From NCBI GenBank assembly GCA_945910925.1, contig CAMDZX010000027.1, positions 1 to 16,136 of the forward strand: 16,136 nt of DNA, written 5' to 3'. The notes under the pieces are model-generated. The model was not told where the DNA came from. It ran no database searches and saw only the letters and a program-made list of their open reading frames with translations. Source of the stretch: an uncultured bacterium. GTDB lineage: Bacteria; Cyanobacteriota; Vampirovibrionia; Gastranaerophilales; Gastranaerophilaceae. A program made the position numbers and the translations under genes. This document shows, piece by piece, positions 6,894-14,622 of this stretch (the first letter of the stretch is position 1; every line of letters begins with the position of its first letter).

Positions 6894-9800
6894 ATGGAAC
6901 AAAAATTTTTAAAACCAAAATTTGATATGATTGTTCAACTATTAAAAGAATATAGTTTTTATGATATTATAAAATCTTTATTTGCAATTACCCTGTGGAA
7001 TAATAACAATTCTGCAATTTTAAAGCAGATTTTTATTATTATTAGTCTAATTTCAATAGAAGAATTTGAGTTTGAAAACAATGATAAAATTTTTAATTAT
7101 TTTGAATTTAAAAAATTTACACAATCTTTATTAAGTAATTTACCGGAATTCCCAACTTTAGAAGATTATTGTCCAGAAAAAGATTGGGGTGAAATAAAAT
7201 TTTTCCATAATAATTTTTATTATAAAATATTTTATGGTTCAGAGATTTGTAACATTTATGACTATTTACAATGTTTTAAATTAGTACATGGTTCATTAAA
7301 TAATTTTTATCAAAATAATAATTTAGAAAATCCAGGTAAAGATTTGGAAATATTTTTATCTCTTCAAAATCAGACTATAGAGGATATTAAAACTCAAAAG
7401 AATAATGAAGTAGAACCTGGACAAATTTCGCTTCCTTCACGAGTTTTTTGGAAAGAAAGTCAAGTTTGTTTTTATTATTTGATGAAAAAAATAAATAAAC
7501 AGGATAACGAATTTTTAAATAAATATTCTATTAAAGTAGGCGATAAAGAACAAGTCTACAAAAAGCTTTTAAATTTTGAAACAGATTTTTTAGAAGGAGA
7601 ATTGTTAAATCATAGTTTTATTTGCTATAAGGGGAATTATTATCCAATAATACCAAGACGTTTCAGTTATGTACTATGTAAATATTGGAACAATCAGTTG
7701 GATAATCTAATAATTACAAAGAAGTTTTCACTTAATGAATATGAGTTGATTAAATCTGCAATAAAAATTTATATCCGAGAACGAAAAACGCATAATATCC
7801 AATTTATAGATAATATAAATGAATATATTAACAACGAAAAATTAAAAAATATTAGTTGCAGTTCTATTATTATAAATAATGAAGTAATATTGTTTTATTT
7901 TTTTAATCCAACCATAAAGGATGAAGAAACACACTTATTTGAATTATATAATTTATTAAAATCTGAAATTATTTCCTCTTTGCATTTACCACAGGATTTT
8001 GATGTTCAATTAATTATAGTTAACATGTTATTTCCTTTTGAAAATACAATAGTTAATTTTCCTGTACATAAAAACATATTTTATTTTCCGTTAGTAGATT
8101 TTATACAAATGATAAACGAACTGAACGATTTTTTTGAACTTGGAAAACAACTGCATTATCTAAAAAATAATCAGTTAAATTATAATCCGATGTATTCAAT
8201 ATCTGATAAATTAGCTTTTTATCGTGAAAATAATAACGGAACAATTTTAACAGGTGCTAATGACTTTACATATTTAATGTTAGAGGATGCGACTTATGGA
8301 TCAACCACAAGATTTGAGTCATTGAAACATAAATATGAAAGTTTTCCCCTATTATATAGTATTGGTGAAATAGATAAATGGCATATTTTGCCTGATAAAA
8401 ATTCTAATAAACTAAGGCTAGAAGCAAAGACTCTTTTAGGCTTTATCAAATACCAAAAAATTAATAACTCTGATATATGTATAAAACCTATATTTGGTAT
8501 TTATAATAAAAAACAGTATATAATATTGGATAATATTACAGATATGGTTGAGGATATTTTTTACCATTACCTAGATATAATATCTAAACACAAATTTTTT
8601 GCAGAATATAAAAATTTATTAATAGAAGTAATTCCTTACAGTATTATAAAAGAAAATAAAGTTTTTGAATTTCTTCAAAATAAAATTGATGATAATCTAA
8701 TATGGACAATGACTACCGGTTATCCGGACAAAAACACACATGGGATAAGGATTTTATATAATGAAGATTTATATTTTGATGCAATGAATAGAGTTAATGA
8801 CAGTAAAATTGAAACGAATTTGGCTTTGGAACTATTAGAAGAACTTGATTTTTATGTTCCAGATGAAAATGTTTTAAAAATTAAAAATAAGATTATAAAA
8901 CATAAAAATGATAAGACGCGTTTTGCATTTAATCTTTTAAATAAACCTACATCTTTTCCTGAACATTGGCAGGTTATATTGCCGGAAGATAAAGATTTTA
9001 TTTTGGTTCAAAATAAAATGGCAAAATTAATTAAATCATCCGAATATAAACCAGGCAAATATACTAATAATGAGGCTAAAAATATACTTCAAATTGTCAG
9101 AGAAGGTTTAATGCCTGTATTGGACAATGAATTAAGTCAAATAGATTCTACACAAGGAATTTCATATCTAATACAACAGATGGATGCATATTATAATGAA
9201 ACTGAACATAAACACCGGCTGCTAGATATTTCCACAGAACATGATGTTGACTATAATCGAACCCAAAGGTTAATTGAAATTAAAAATGAATGTCACCATA
9301 ACAATATAATATATAGGTATTTAATTGAAAAATTTATATATTTGCCACACATTGGTACTAAAATTTTAACAAAAGATAAATTACAATTATTAATTGCTGA
9401 AGCACATTGGATTTTACATACATATCAATATGGAGATATTATTCATAATAATCTAACAGAATTAAGTTTAATAATAAAAGATGATTATACAATTTATGCA
9501 GATGTTTCTAAGAAAATGTTACAAAAACAAAACAAATATTTAGAGTATGAATCTGAAAATGATCTTTATAATAATTTACCTAAAGAAATGAAATTTAATG
9601 ATGAAAAAGATTATTATCCAAAGCTTAATGAAGCAATGATATATGATTTTGGATTTTCATTTCAATTATTAATTGACTTGTTATCCTGTTTAAGTTCATG
9701 GGCAGCTTATAAAAATATCGATGAACAGCCATATTATACAGCATCAATACCGGAAATTATTCAAATGCTGTTAAATGAATTACCCAATAAAGATGATTGT

Positions 9801-10592
9801 AATGAAGAAGCTATTAAAAAACTAATAGATTTTCTCACATTAAAAGCTGATGAAGTTTCTAAAATTTACGAAGAAGATTTTCTATCAACCAAAGAGTGTA
9901 ATGAAATCCCTGTATATGAATATAATAAAAGATTTAGTCGCTATATAATTAAACCCTTAATAAAAATAGACAAAAATACAATTTTATGGGGACCTCAATC
10001 GACGTATCAAGCACAAGATGTTTGGGCAAGAAGTCTTGCTCGTCCACGTTTTCCGTTTGGTCTATGTGCTTGTAAAACTAAAAATATTATTCAAAAGCAA
10101 AAAGAAAAAAGAGAAACGGAATTAAATAATAATACATATAATTTTCTGTTGAAAAATTGGAGTCAATACTGTGAAAAAAATGTATATTTGCACAATAGAG
10201 ACAAAAAGGGTAATCATCCCGAAAATCTTGGTGATTATGATGTTTTGTGTTATATTCCTAAAAAAAATTGTCTTCTTAATATTGAATGTAAATATTATCT
10301 TAAACCTTATTGTTTGAAAGATGCAAAACGTTTACTCAATAACGTTTTAAAACCGGATAAAAAATCACAAAAAAATTCTCTTGAAAAAGTTAAAAACAGA
10401 GAAATTTATTTAGAGAATAATTTAAATAAGATTTTTGAAATTCTTAAATGGCCAATTCCAAAAGATATTCCCAAAATTCATTCACTTTATGTTGTGACAG
10501 ATAGCGAATTCTTTGAAATTTTATTAAATGATACTAAAAACATAAAATTTATAAATTTAAAATATTTAAATAGTTATATAAACACTATTTAA
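6894..10592 (+). CDS. Giant protein (1232 aa) with C-terminal PD-(D/E)xK nuclease motif; candidate defence effector
   Basis: I do not recognise the first ~1000 residues. They are Asn/Ile/Lys-rich, mostly soluble-looking, with no Walker motif, no transmembrane helix and no signal peptide that I can see. The C-terminal ~160 residues carry a nuclease signature: GDYDVL with D1116, then 14 residues later E1131-C-K1133 within LNIECKYY, and an upstream helix with E1074/E1076. That spacing and context fit the restriction-endonuclease-like PD-(D/E)xK fold. Just before it, a WGPQ...RSLARPRFPFG stretch (about 1030-1060) resembles the linker seen ahead of such nucleases in other long defence proteins (my impression only). 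The ATG at 6894 is the first possible start, because a TAA lies three bases upstream; a ribosome site is weak. It follows rhuM by 31 bases. A role in phage or plasmid restriction is inferred from the nuclease and the neighbourhood. Confidence 0.8.
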   Translation: MEQKFLKPKFDMIVQLLKEYSFYDIIKSLFAITLWNNNNSAILKQIFIIISLISIEEFEFENNDKIFNYFEFKKFTQSLLSNLPEFPTLEDYCPEKDWGEIKFFHNNFYYKIFYGSEICNIYDYLQCFKLVHGSLNNFYQNNNLENPGKDLEIFLSLQNQTIEDIKTQKNNEVEPGQISLPSRVFWKESQVCFYYLMKKINKQDNEFLNKYSIKVGDKEQVYKKLLNFETDFLEGELLNHSFICYKGNYYPIIPRRFSYVLCKYWNNQLDNLIITKKFSLNEYELIKSAIKIYIRERKTHNIQFIDNINEYINNEKLKNISCSSIIINNEVILFYFFNPTIKDEETHLFELYNLLKSEIISSLHLPQDFDVQLIIVNMLFPFENTIVNFPVHKNIFYFPLVDFIQMINELNDFFELGKQLHYLKNNQLNYNPMYSISDKLAFYRENNNGTILTGANDFTYLMLEDATYGSTTRFESLKHKYESFPLLYSIGEIDKWHILPDKNSNKLRLEAKTLLGFIKYQKINNSDICIKPIFGIYNKKQYIILDNITDMVEDIFYHYLDIISKHKFFAEYKNLLIEVIPYSIIKENKVFEFLQNKIDDNLIWTMTTGYPDKNTHGIRILYNEDLYFDAMNRVNDSKIETNLALELLEELDFYVPDENVLKIKNKIIKHKNDKTRFAFNLLNKPTSFPEHWQVILPEDKDFILVQNKMAKLIKSSEYKPGKYTNNEAKNILQIVREGLMPVLDNELSQIDSTQGISYLIQQMDAYYNETEHKHRLLDISTEHDVDYNRTQRLIEIKNECHHNNIIYRYLIEKFIYLPHIGTKILTKDKLQLLIAEAHWILHTYQYGDIIHNNLTELSLIIKDDYTIYADVSKKMLQKQNKYLEYESENDLYNNLPKEMKFNDEKDYYPKLNEAMIYDFGFSFQLLIDLLSCLSSWAAYKNIDEQPYYTASIPEIIQMLLNELPNKDDCNEEAIKKLIDFLTLKADEVSKIYEEDFLSTKECNEIPVYEYNKRFSRYIIKPLIKIDKNTILWGPQSTYQAQDVWARSLARPRFPFGLCACKTKNIIQKQKEKRETELNNNTYNFLLKNWSQYCEKNVYLHNRDKKGNHPENLGDYDVLCYIPKKNCLLNIECKYYLKPYCLKDAKRLLNNVLKPDKKSQKNSLEKVKNREIYLENNLNKIFEILKWPIPKDIPKIHSLYVVTDSEFFEILLNDTKNIKFINLKYLNSYINTI

Positions 10593-10620
10593 TATAACTG
10601 GTATAATATACAATAAATTT

Positions 10621-10998
10621 ATCACTTTTTATTTACCAAAAATAATTGAAAATAATAGAACAAATTATTTTAATATTGAATTAAATACTGAAAAAACAAA
10701 GTTAATAAAAAATACTTCCCATAAAAAAGTTACAGGTATCACCATAAATGATGGTAATATGAAAGTATCAAAAAACAAAAAAAATAAGGTCCGAGCAATT
10801 CTTTATTTTTTATATAAAACTGGAGAATTTTCTAAAATAAATAATGAAACGAAAGAGTCTTTAATTGGGAATATTTCTTATATACAATCAATTGAGGAGG
10901 ATTACTTGGTTAAATGCATAAAATATATTGAAAAATTGCAAAAGAAATTCTCAAGAGAAGACATTTGTGGCATAATAAAAACACTTAAAAAAATGTAG
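10621..10998 (+). pseudogene. 3' remnant of a retron/group-II-type reverse transcriptase
   Basis: The frame ending at TAG 10996-10998 is open back to the TAA at 10579, although its first ATG is at 10759. No ATG, GTG or TTG lies in frame before that ATG. The translation upstream of it (YFNIELNTEKTKLIKNTSHK, then KVTGITINDG) is the part of a bacterial reverse transcriptase that follows the YxDD motif, where INKKKTK and VTGLVVN are typical. The part after the ATG (KVSKNKKNKVRAILYFLYKT, then ISYIQSIEEDY) matches the thumb region (consensus like R-x-x-I-H...G-x-I-S-Y-I). Fingers, palm and the catalytic YxDD are missing, so it cannot polymerise. The break falls within about 30 bases of the nuclease gene stop, as if that gene had replaced the RT 5' part. 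A 79-codon protein from 10759 could still be made, but it has no evident ribosome site. Confidence 0.72.
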
Positions 10999-11103
10999 AA
11001 TATATTAATAAATTACCCTGTTCTTTACTTTGCAGGGAAAATGTTTTAAAATTCTTATGTAACAATAGTTTCAATTATAAAACTTAACAAAAATCTATCG
11101 GTT

Positions 11104-11130
11104 TTCCCTGATTTTTAATTTAGCAGGGAA
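11104..11130. repeat. Second of two CCCTG...CAGGG hairpins
   Basis: TTCCCTG at 11104-11110 pairs with CAGGGAA at 11124-11130 (7 bp, 13-base loop). A close relative, CCCTG at 11016-11020 with CAGGG at 11033-11037 (12-base loop), lies about 90 bases upstream. Neither is followed by a strong T-run on the plus strand, so neither is a typical terminator. They may be duplicated structured elements or protein sites. Confidence 0.5.
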
Positions 11131-11346
11131 TTTACAAATAGCAAAATTTCATTTATAATGTTTTTGAACCGAGCCTGTTGCTCACTGGACTGTTCGCTCC
11201 AAATTTTTTATATTAAGCCTTGAAAACTGTTTAATAGCGTGGGTTTTCAGAGCTCGATATTTTTATTTATATTTTTAAAATTATAAGGGATTTTGGGGTT
11301 AGACTCCCGCTATCTATAAAATACTTCTTTCTCTGCATATTTATTG

Positions 11347-11352
11347 TATAAT
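11347..11352 (+). promoter_or_regulatory. -10 box for the small secreted protein gene
   Basis: A perfect TATAAT lies 41 bases before the ATG at 11394, preceded directly by TTG. No convincing -35 box is present at the expected distance. The ribosome site AAGAGGT at 11383-11389 sits at a normal spacing from the ATG. Confidence 0.5.
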
Positions 11353-11393
11353 ATATTTTAAAGTTTAGTGTGGAAAATTTTTAAGAGGTAGAT

Positions 11394-11777
11394 ATGAAAA
11401 AAGTTTTAATTAGTTTTGTTTTAATGAACATGTTTTTTGTAGTGGCTAATGCTGAAGTTGTTCTTGCTCCACAATGGAGTGAATTTTGCCCTGTTTCTTA
11501 TATGAACGCAAAATCTTCAAAATGGAATACTGATAATAATTATTGGTATGAAAGACGGGTTCAATTTGAAAATTCGATTGACCAATGTTCTTCTTATAAA
11601 GGGGATGATTTAAAATCTTGTTATCAACAGGTTCGTGATGCTGAATTAAATAAAAATAACGCTTGGAATGCGAAGGTTGAAGCAAGAAACAGAGAACACG
11701 AAGAATACCTTGATTACAGAAACAAACAGCAAACGGTAGATGCTGTTAACAGTGTTATAAGAACTATAAAATGGTAA
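11394..11777 (+). CDS. Small secreted hypothetical protein
   Basis: The 127-residue product starts with a clear signal peptide (MKK, hydrophobic LISFVLMNMFFVV, cleavage ANA-EVV after residue 20), so the mature protein of ~107 residues should be exported. It has three Cys (EFCPVSY, DQCSS, KSCYQ), many Trp/Tyr in the first half, and a charged, probably helical second half rich in Asn, Arg and Glu. I know no family function. The AAGAGGT ribosome site and TATAAT box support expression as a single gene. The Cys residues could form a disulfide outside the cytoplasm (inferred). Confidence 0.82.
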   Translation: MKKVLISFVLMNMFFVVANAEVVLAPQWSEFCPVSYMNAKSSKWNTDNNYWYERRVQFENSIDQCSSYKGDDLKSCYQQVRDAELNKNNAWNAKVEARNREHEEYLDYRNKQQTVDAVNSVIRTIKW

Positions 11778-11881
11778 GGATTTTTGTAACATATTTTAAT
11801 GGATTTTAAAGTTTTTACCGGAGTATGCCAATATACATCATAATGGTACTACTTTAGGGTAGAAAGTAATATTATAAACAA

Positions 11882-11992
11882 ATGGTTGTTCAGTCAACTT
11901 TGTTTGCGTATGTTGATACTTTTGCCATTGTTGCATTGCTTGCATTTGTATTGATTCCTTTACCATTTTTTATGAAGCTTAACAGTAAATAA
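11882..11992 (+). pseudogene. C-terminal remnant of an MFS drug exporter (DHA2-like)
   Basis: A 36-codon frame reads QSTLFAYVDTF then a hydrophobic helix AIVALLAFVLIPLPFF and a short basic end. This is the usual end of DHA2/EmrB-type transporters (last transmembrane helix preceded by Q-x-x-x-x-A-Y-x-D-x-F). In frame upstream there are four more codons, then a stop at 11867, and no ribosome site is present. It is best read as the surviving tail of a deleted exporter gene, still in front of its terminator. The family call rests on a short match. Confidence 0.55.
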
Positions 11993-11995
11993 TAA

Positions 11996-12026
11996 AAAAC
12001 CCCTGTATAAATCAGAGAGGGGTTTT
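11996..12026. terminator. Bidirectional terminator between convergent genes
   Basis: A perfect 9-bp stem AAAACCCCT (11996-12004) / AGGGGTTTT (12018-12026) with a 13-base loop is flanked by A-rich sequence on the left and T-rich on the right. It can end transcripts from both sides: the exporter remnant on plus and the dxs-like gene on minus, whose stop is at 12030. Confidence 0.85.
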
Positions 12027-12029
12027 ATG

Positions 12030-13868
12030 TTATTTTAAATTTTGTATATCTTTAATAATAAGCTCAGGTGTTAAGTGATATTTTTTGAAAAGCTCTTCGG
12101 TCGGAACTCTATCCGTAAATTCTTTTTGCGCACCGTAGTTTAAAACTTTCATATTAGAATTTCCATAATATCTTGTAATTTTTTCACCAAAACCTCCGTT
12201 TAGAATTCCGCTTTCAAGTGTTATTACAATTTTATGGTCTTTTTTTAGATTGTCTAAAAGTTCTTTGTCAACTCCCGTAAGATAAACAGGGTTAATTAAT
12301 GTTGCATCAATTCCTAATTGTTTTGAAATTTCTGCTTTTAAATTTTCTCCTAATTGATAGAAATTACCTGCCGCAATAATTGCTATTTCTGACCCTTTTT
12401 CTTCTACTTTAAATTTATTTAATTTAGAATAATCGGTTTTATCGGCTTTTCCTGTAGAAATAACATTTCCTGAAGGAACTCTTATTGCTACGGGATGTTC
12501 TTTTTGGGTTGTTGCCCAATTTAACATTCCTATATATTCTTCTTTTGTTGTTGGTGCAAGATATACAATATTTGGAATATTACTAATCAATGAAATATCA
12601 AAAGTTCCAAGGTGAGTCATATCCGCACCGCTTATATTTCCGCCAAAAACGAGAATTGTTGCAGGATTGTTGTTTAAAGCTAAATCCTGTGATAATTGGT
12701 CATAAGTTCTTTGTATAAATGAACTCATAACTTCTAATACAGGAGTAGCTCCGTTTGCGGCTGCCCCTGAAATAAATCCGACTGCTTGTTGTTCAGCTAT
12801 ACCGACATCAACATAGTTTTTGCCAAGTTTTGCTCTAACTTCAGGAGTTAAACCTGTTGCAGAAGGTGTTGCAGGACTTACAACGATTAGAGATTTGTCT
12901 TTTTTATATTTATTCAAAAGGAATTTTGATGTAATTGTGTTGTAATTTTCTGAGAATTGCTTTGTAGCAGGATTAAGAAATCCCGGCATTTGATAGTGAT
13001 ATGTTTCTTTGTTTTCTTCTGCAGGAGTATAGCCTTTACCTTTTTGGGTATGGATATGTACAACTGTTGGCTTTGTTGTGTCTTTTACTTTTGAAAATAA
13101 TTTAATTAATTCATCTGTATTGTTTCCGTTTTCAAGATAATAGTAATCAAATCCAAAGGATTTAAACAGATTGTTTTCGGATTTTCCGTTTGTGTCGCGC
13201 AAGTTTTTTAATGCGGTATAAAGTCCGCCATGATTTTCAGCAATTGCCATTTCGTTATCATTTACAACGATAATAAAATTACTGTTAAGAATTGCTGCAT
13301 TACTTAAACCCTCTAAAGCTTCTCCGCCTGAAAGTGAACCATCACCTATTACGGCAACAATGTTATATTTTTCACCTTTTAAATCTCTGGCTTTTGCCAT
13401 TCCTGTTGAAAGGCTTAACGAGGTTGAAGTATGTCCGACTTTAAAATAATCGTGTTCGCTTTCGTCTTGGTTTGAGTAACCTGAGATGTTTGTATTGATA
13501 GGATTTAAAAATCCGTCTTTTCTTCCAGTTAACATTTTATGCGGATAAATCTGATGAGAAACATCAAATATAATTTTATCTTTTGGAGAATCAAAAACAT
13601 AATGAAGAGCAATAGTCGGTTCTACAAAGCCTAAATCAGGACCAAGGTGTCCACCGATTGTGTTTGCTCGATTAATAATTCCGAATCTTAAATCGTCTGC
13701 AAGTAAATTCCTTTGAGATTTGTTGAGTTTTTTAACATCTTGAGGTGAATTTATATTACCTAAGACTTTTACTTGATAATCCTTATTCAAATATTCTTGA
13801 TTTGCAAATACGCAGTTACAGCTAACGTTTGTTGCAATTAGCATAGATATTAGTAATTTCTTTTTCAT
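12030..13868 (-). CDS. DXS-like thiamine-diphosphate enzyme with signal peptide
   Basis: The 612 residues align throughout with 1-deoxy-D-xylulose-5-phosphate synthase, which joins pyruvate and glyceraldehyde 3-phosphate as the first MEP-pathway step. Seen are GGH at 72-74, the ThDP/Mg site G175-D-G and N203 in NDNEM, the catalytic Glu E359 in DVGIAEQ, R387 in QRTYDQ, H419 in GADMTH and R463. Three things are odd. First, residues 1-22 are a signal peptide (MKKK, hydrophobic core, VFA-NQ). Second, the usual DRAG loop is FGGN (408-411), so the Arg known as R420 in E. coli, implicated in binding the GAP phosphate, is Gly. Third, AEQH is AEQQ and one residue is missing before TH. The start has AAGGA at normal spacing; no internal Met would give a cytosolic full-length form. 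It is 18 bases after the flavodoxin gene, in one operon. A true DXS or a related extracytoplasmic enzyme are both possible. Confidence 0.88.
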   Translation of the reverse strand: MKKKLLISMLIATNVSCNCVFANQEYLNKDYQVKVLGNINSPQDVKKLNKSQRNLLADDLRFGIINRANTIGGHLGPDLGFVEPTIALHYVFDSPKDKIIFDVSHQIYPHKMLTGRKDGFLNPINTNISGYSNQDESEHDYFKVGHTSTSLSLSTGMAKARDLKGEKYNIVAVIGDGSLSGGEALEGLSNAAILNSNFIIVVNDNEMAIAENHGGLYTALKNLRDTNGKSENNLFKSFGFDYYYLENGNNTDELIKLFSKVKDTTKPTVVHIHTQKGKGYTPAEENKETYHYQMPGFLNPATKQFSENYNTITSKFLLNKYKKDKSLIVVSPATPSATGLTPEVRAKLGKNYVDVGIAEQQAVGFISGAAANGATPVLEVMSSFIQRTYDQLSQDLALNNNPATILVFGGNISGADMTHLGTFDISLISNIPNIVYLAPTTKEEYIGMLNWATTQKEHPVAIRVPSGNVISTGKADKTDYSKLNKFKVEEKGSEIAIIAAGNFYQLGENLKAEISKQLGIDATLINPVYLTGVDKELLDNLKKDHKIVITLESGILNGGFGEKITRYYGNSNMKVLNYGAQKEFTDRVPTEELFKKYHLTPELIIKDIQNLK

Positions 13869-13886
13869 GTATTATTTTCCTTCTTT

Positions 13887-14363
13887 CTAAAATCCAAGTT
13901 TATTTAGCCATTCTTTTATTTGGGTATCTGTGTTTGAATCACCTTTGCCATAAACAACTAAAGGTTCTAAAGTTTTTGCGTTCGTCATTTTGCCCATATC
14001 TTCGGCAATTGTATATTTACCTCCTCCGCCGTGGGTAATAAAAGGTATAATGGTTTTACCTTCAAAATTGTTTTCGCTTAAAAAAGTTTTAACAGCAGGA
14101 GCCATTTCGTACCACCAAGCAGGAGTTCCGACAAAAATAACATCGTAGCCCGAAATATTACCGTTATCTTTAAGTTCAGGTTTTGTACCTTCTTCATGTT
14201 GTTTTTTAGCAACTCCATAAGCGGCTTCATTATAATCTGATGGATATGGAACAGCTGTTTCAATCCTGAACATATCGCCGCCAACTTGAGAGTGAATTTT
14301 TTCAGCTATATATTTTGTATTACCGCTCCAGGAAAAGTATGCAATTAATATTTTTTTGTCCAT
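13887..14363 (-). CDS. Flavodoxin family protein
   Basis: The 158-residue protein has a flavodoxin fold of the short flavodoxin_4 type: strand KILIAYFSW, the FMN phosphate loop SWSGNTK at 11-17, the GTPAWWYEMAP loop near 78-88 whose aromatic residues stack on FMN, and a later THGGGG loop. It would carry electrons one or two at a time, or act as a small FMN reductase, in the cytosol; no signal peptide is present. The start has a near-perfect AAGGAGG ribosome site 4 bases before the ATG. It is the first gene of a two-gene operon with the DXS-like gene, and lies divergent from an AraC-type regulator. Flavodoxins can feed electrons to the late MEP enzymes IspG/IspH, but the link to the exported DXS-like protein is only suggestive. 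Confidence 0.92.
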   Translation of the reverse strand: MDKKILIAYFSWSGNTKYIAEKIHSQVGGDMFRIETAVPYPSDYNEAAYGVAKKQHEEGTKPELKDNGNISGYDVIFVGTPAWWYEMAPAVKTFLSENNFEGKTIIPFITHGGGGKYTIAEDMGKMTNAKTLEPLVVYGKGDSNTDTQIKEWLNKLGF

Positions 14364-14622
14364 GAAACCTCCTTGTGAATTTGTATTATTTGCGAATGTG
14401 CAGCCTGCACAAAATTTTATTACCTTATAAAGTTTGTATAAACTGTTTCTTCTTGTTTTGGTAATTCAATTCCTGCTTTTTTACCTGCTTCTATACATTT
14501 CAAGTCTAATTTCATCCATAATATTATTATTTATATTTTTGTAAAAAATTTAAGACCTGATTCTACCTTTTTCTTATCTAATTCTCTCATTTTTGTGGTA
14601 AGATGCTATAAAAAGGGGGGAT
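14364..14622. promoter_or_regulatory. Divergent control region between flavodoxin operon and AraC regulator
   Basis: A perfect palindrome TGTGCAG-C-CTGCACA lies at 14397-14411, 34 bases before the flavodoxin start. Read on the minus strand its end overlaps a possible -35 TTGTGC (14407-14412) with a -10-like TAATAC 18 bases on, so a bound protein could block or aid RNA polymerase. On the plus strand TG-C-TATAAA at 14604-14612 looks like an extended -10 for the regulator, but it overlaps the ribosome site AAAAAGGGGGG, so the real promoter may be farther left. Between these lie two short minus-strand frames (14420-14515 and 14531-14590). Confidence 0.55.
14420..14515 (-). pseudogene. Possible gene remnant, 31 codons
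   Basis: ATG to TAA reads KCIEAGKKAGIELPKQEETV and YTNFIR, a composition that looks like the real C-terminus of a soluble protein rather than random AT-rich sequence. There is no ribosome site. A second short frame at 14531-14590 (MRELDKKKVESGLKFFTKI) lies just upstream on the same strand. Together they could be pieces of one broken gene between flavodoxin and regulator. I cannot name the family. Confidence 0.25.

Larger units (their letters stand above)
10999..11393. other. Intergenic stretch with two CCCTG/CAGGG hairpins
   Basis: No gene is seen in these 395 bases. The left part holds two similar palindromes (11016-11037 and 11104-11130). The middle (about 11170-11240) has relatively GC-rich short runs such as GAGC-CTGTT-GCTC (11173-11185), which could fold into small hairpins but match no RNA family I know. 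A T-arm-like string lies at 11295-11310. The right end is the promoter and ribosome site of the next gene. Confidence 0.5.

Noticed and set aside
10592..10760. Retron msr-msd RNA
   Set aside because: The sequence before the small frame is coding for the RT after its catalytic motif, not a non-coding RNA, and the RT is truncated.
11160..11330. Possible tRNA or tmRNA gene
   Set aside because: Only one T-arm-like string is found; no acceptor stem, anticodon arm, D-arm or CCA-type end fits around it.
12030..13868. Lipoprotein signal on the DXS-like protein (Cys at residues 17 and 19)
   Set aside because: The residues before either Cys do not fit the lipobox (no Leu/Val at -3 with a small residue at -1 in the right order), while VFA-NQ fits ordinary signal peptidase cleavage.
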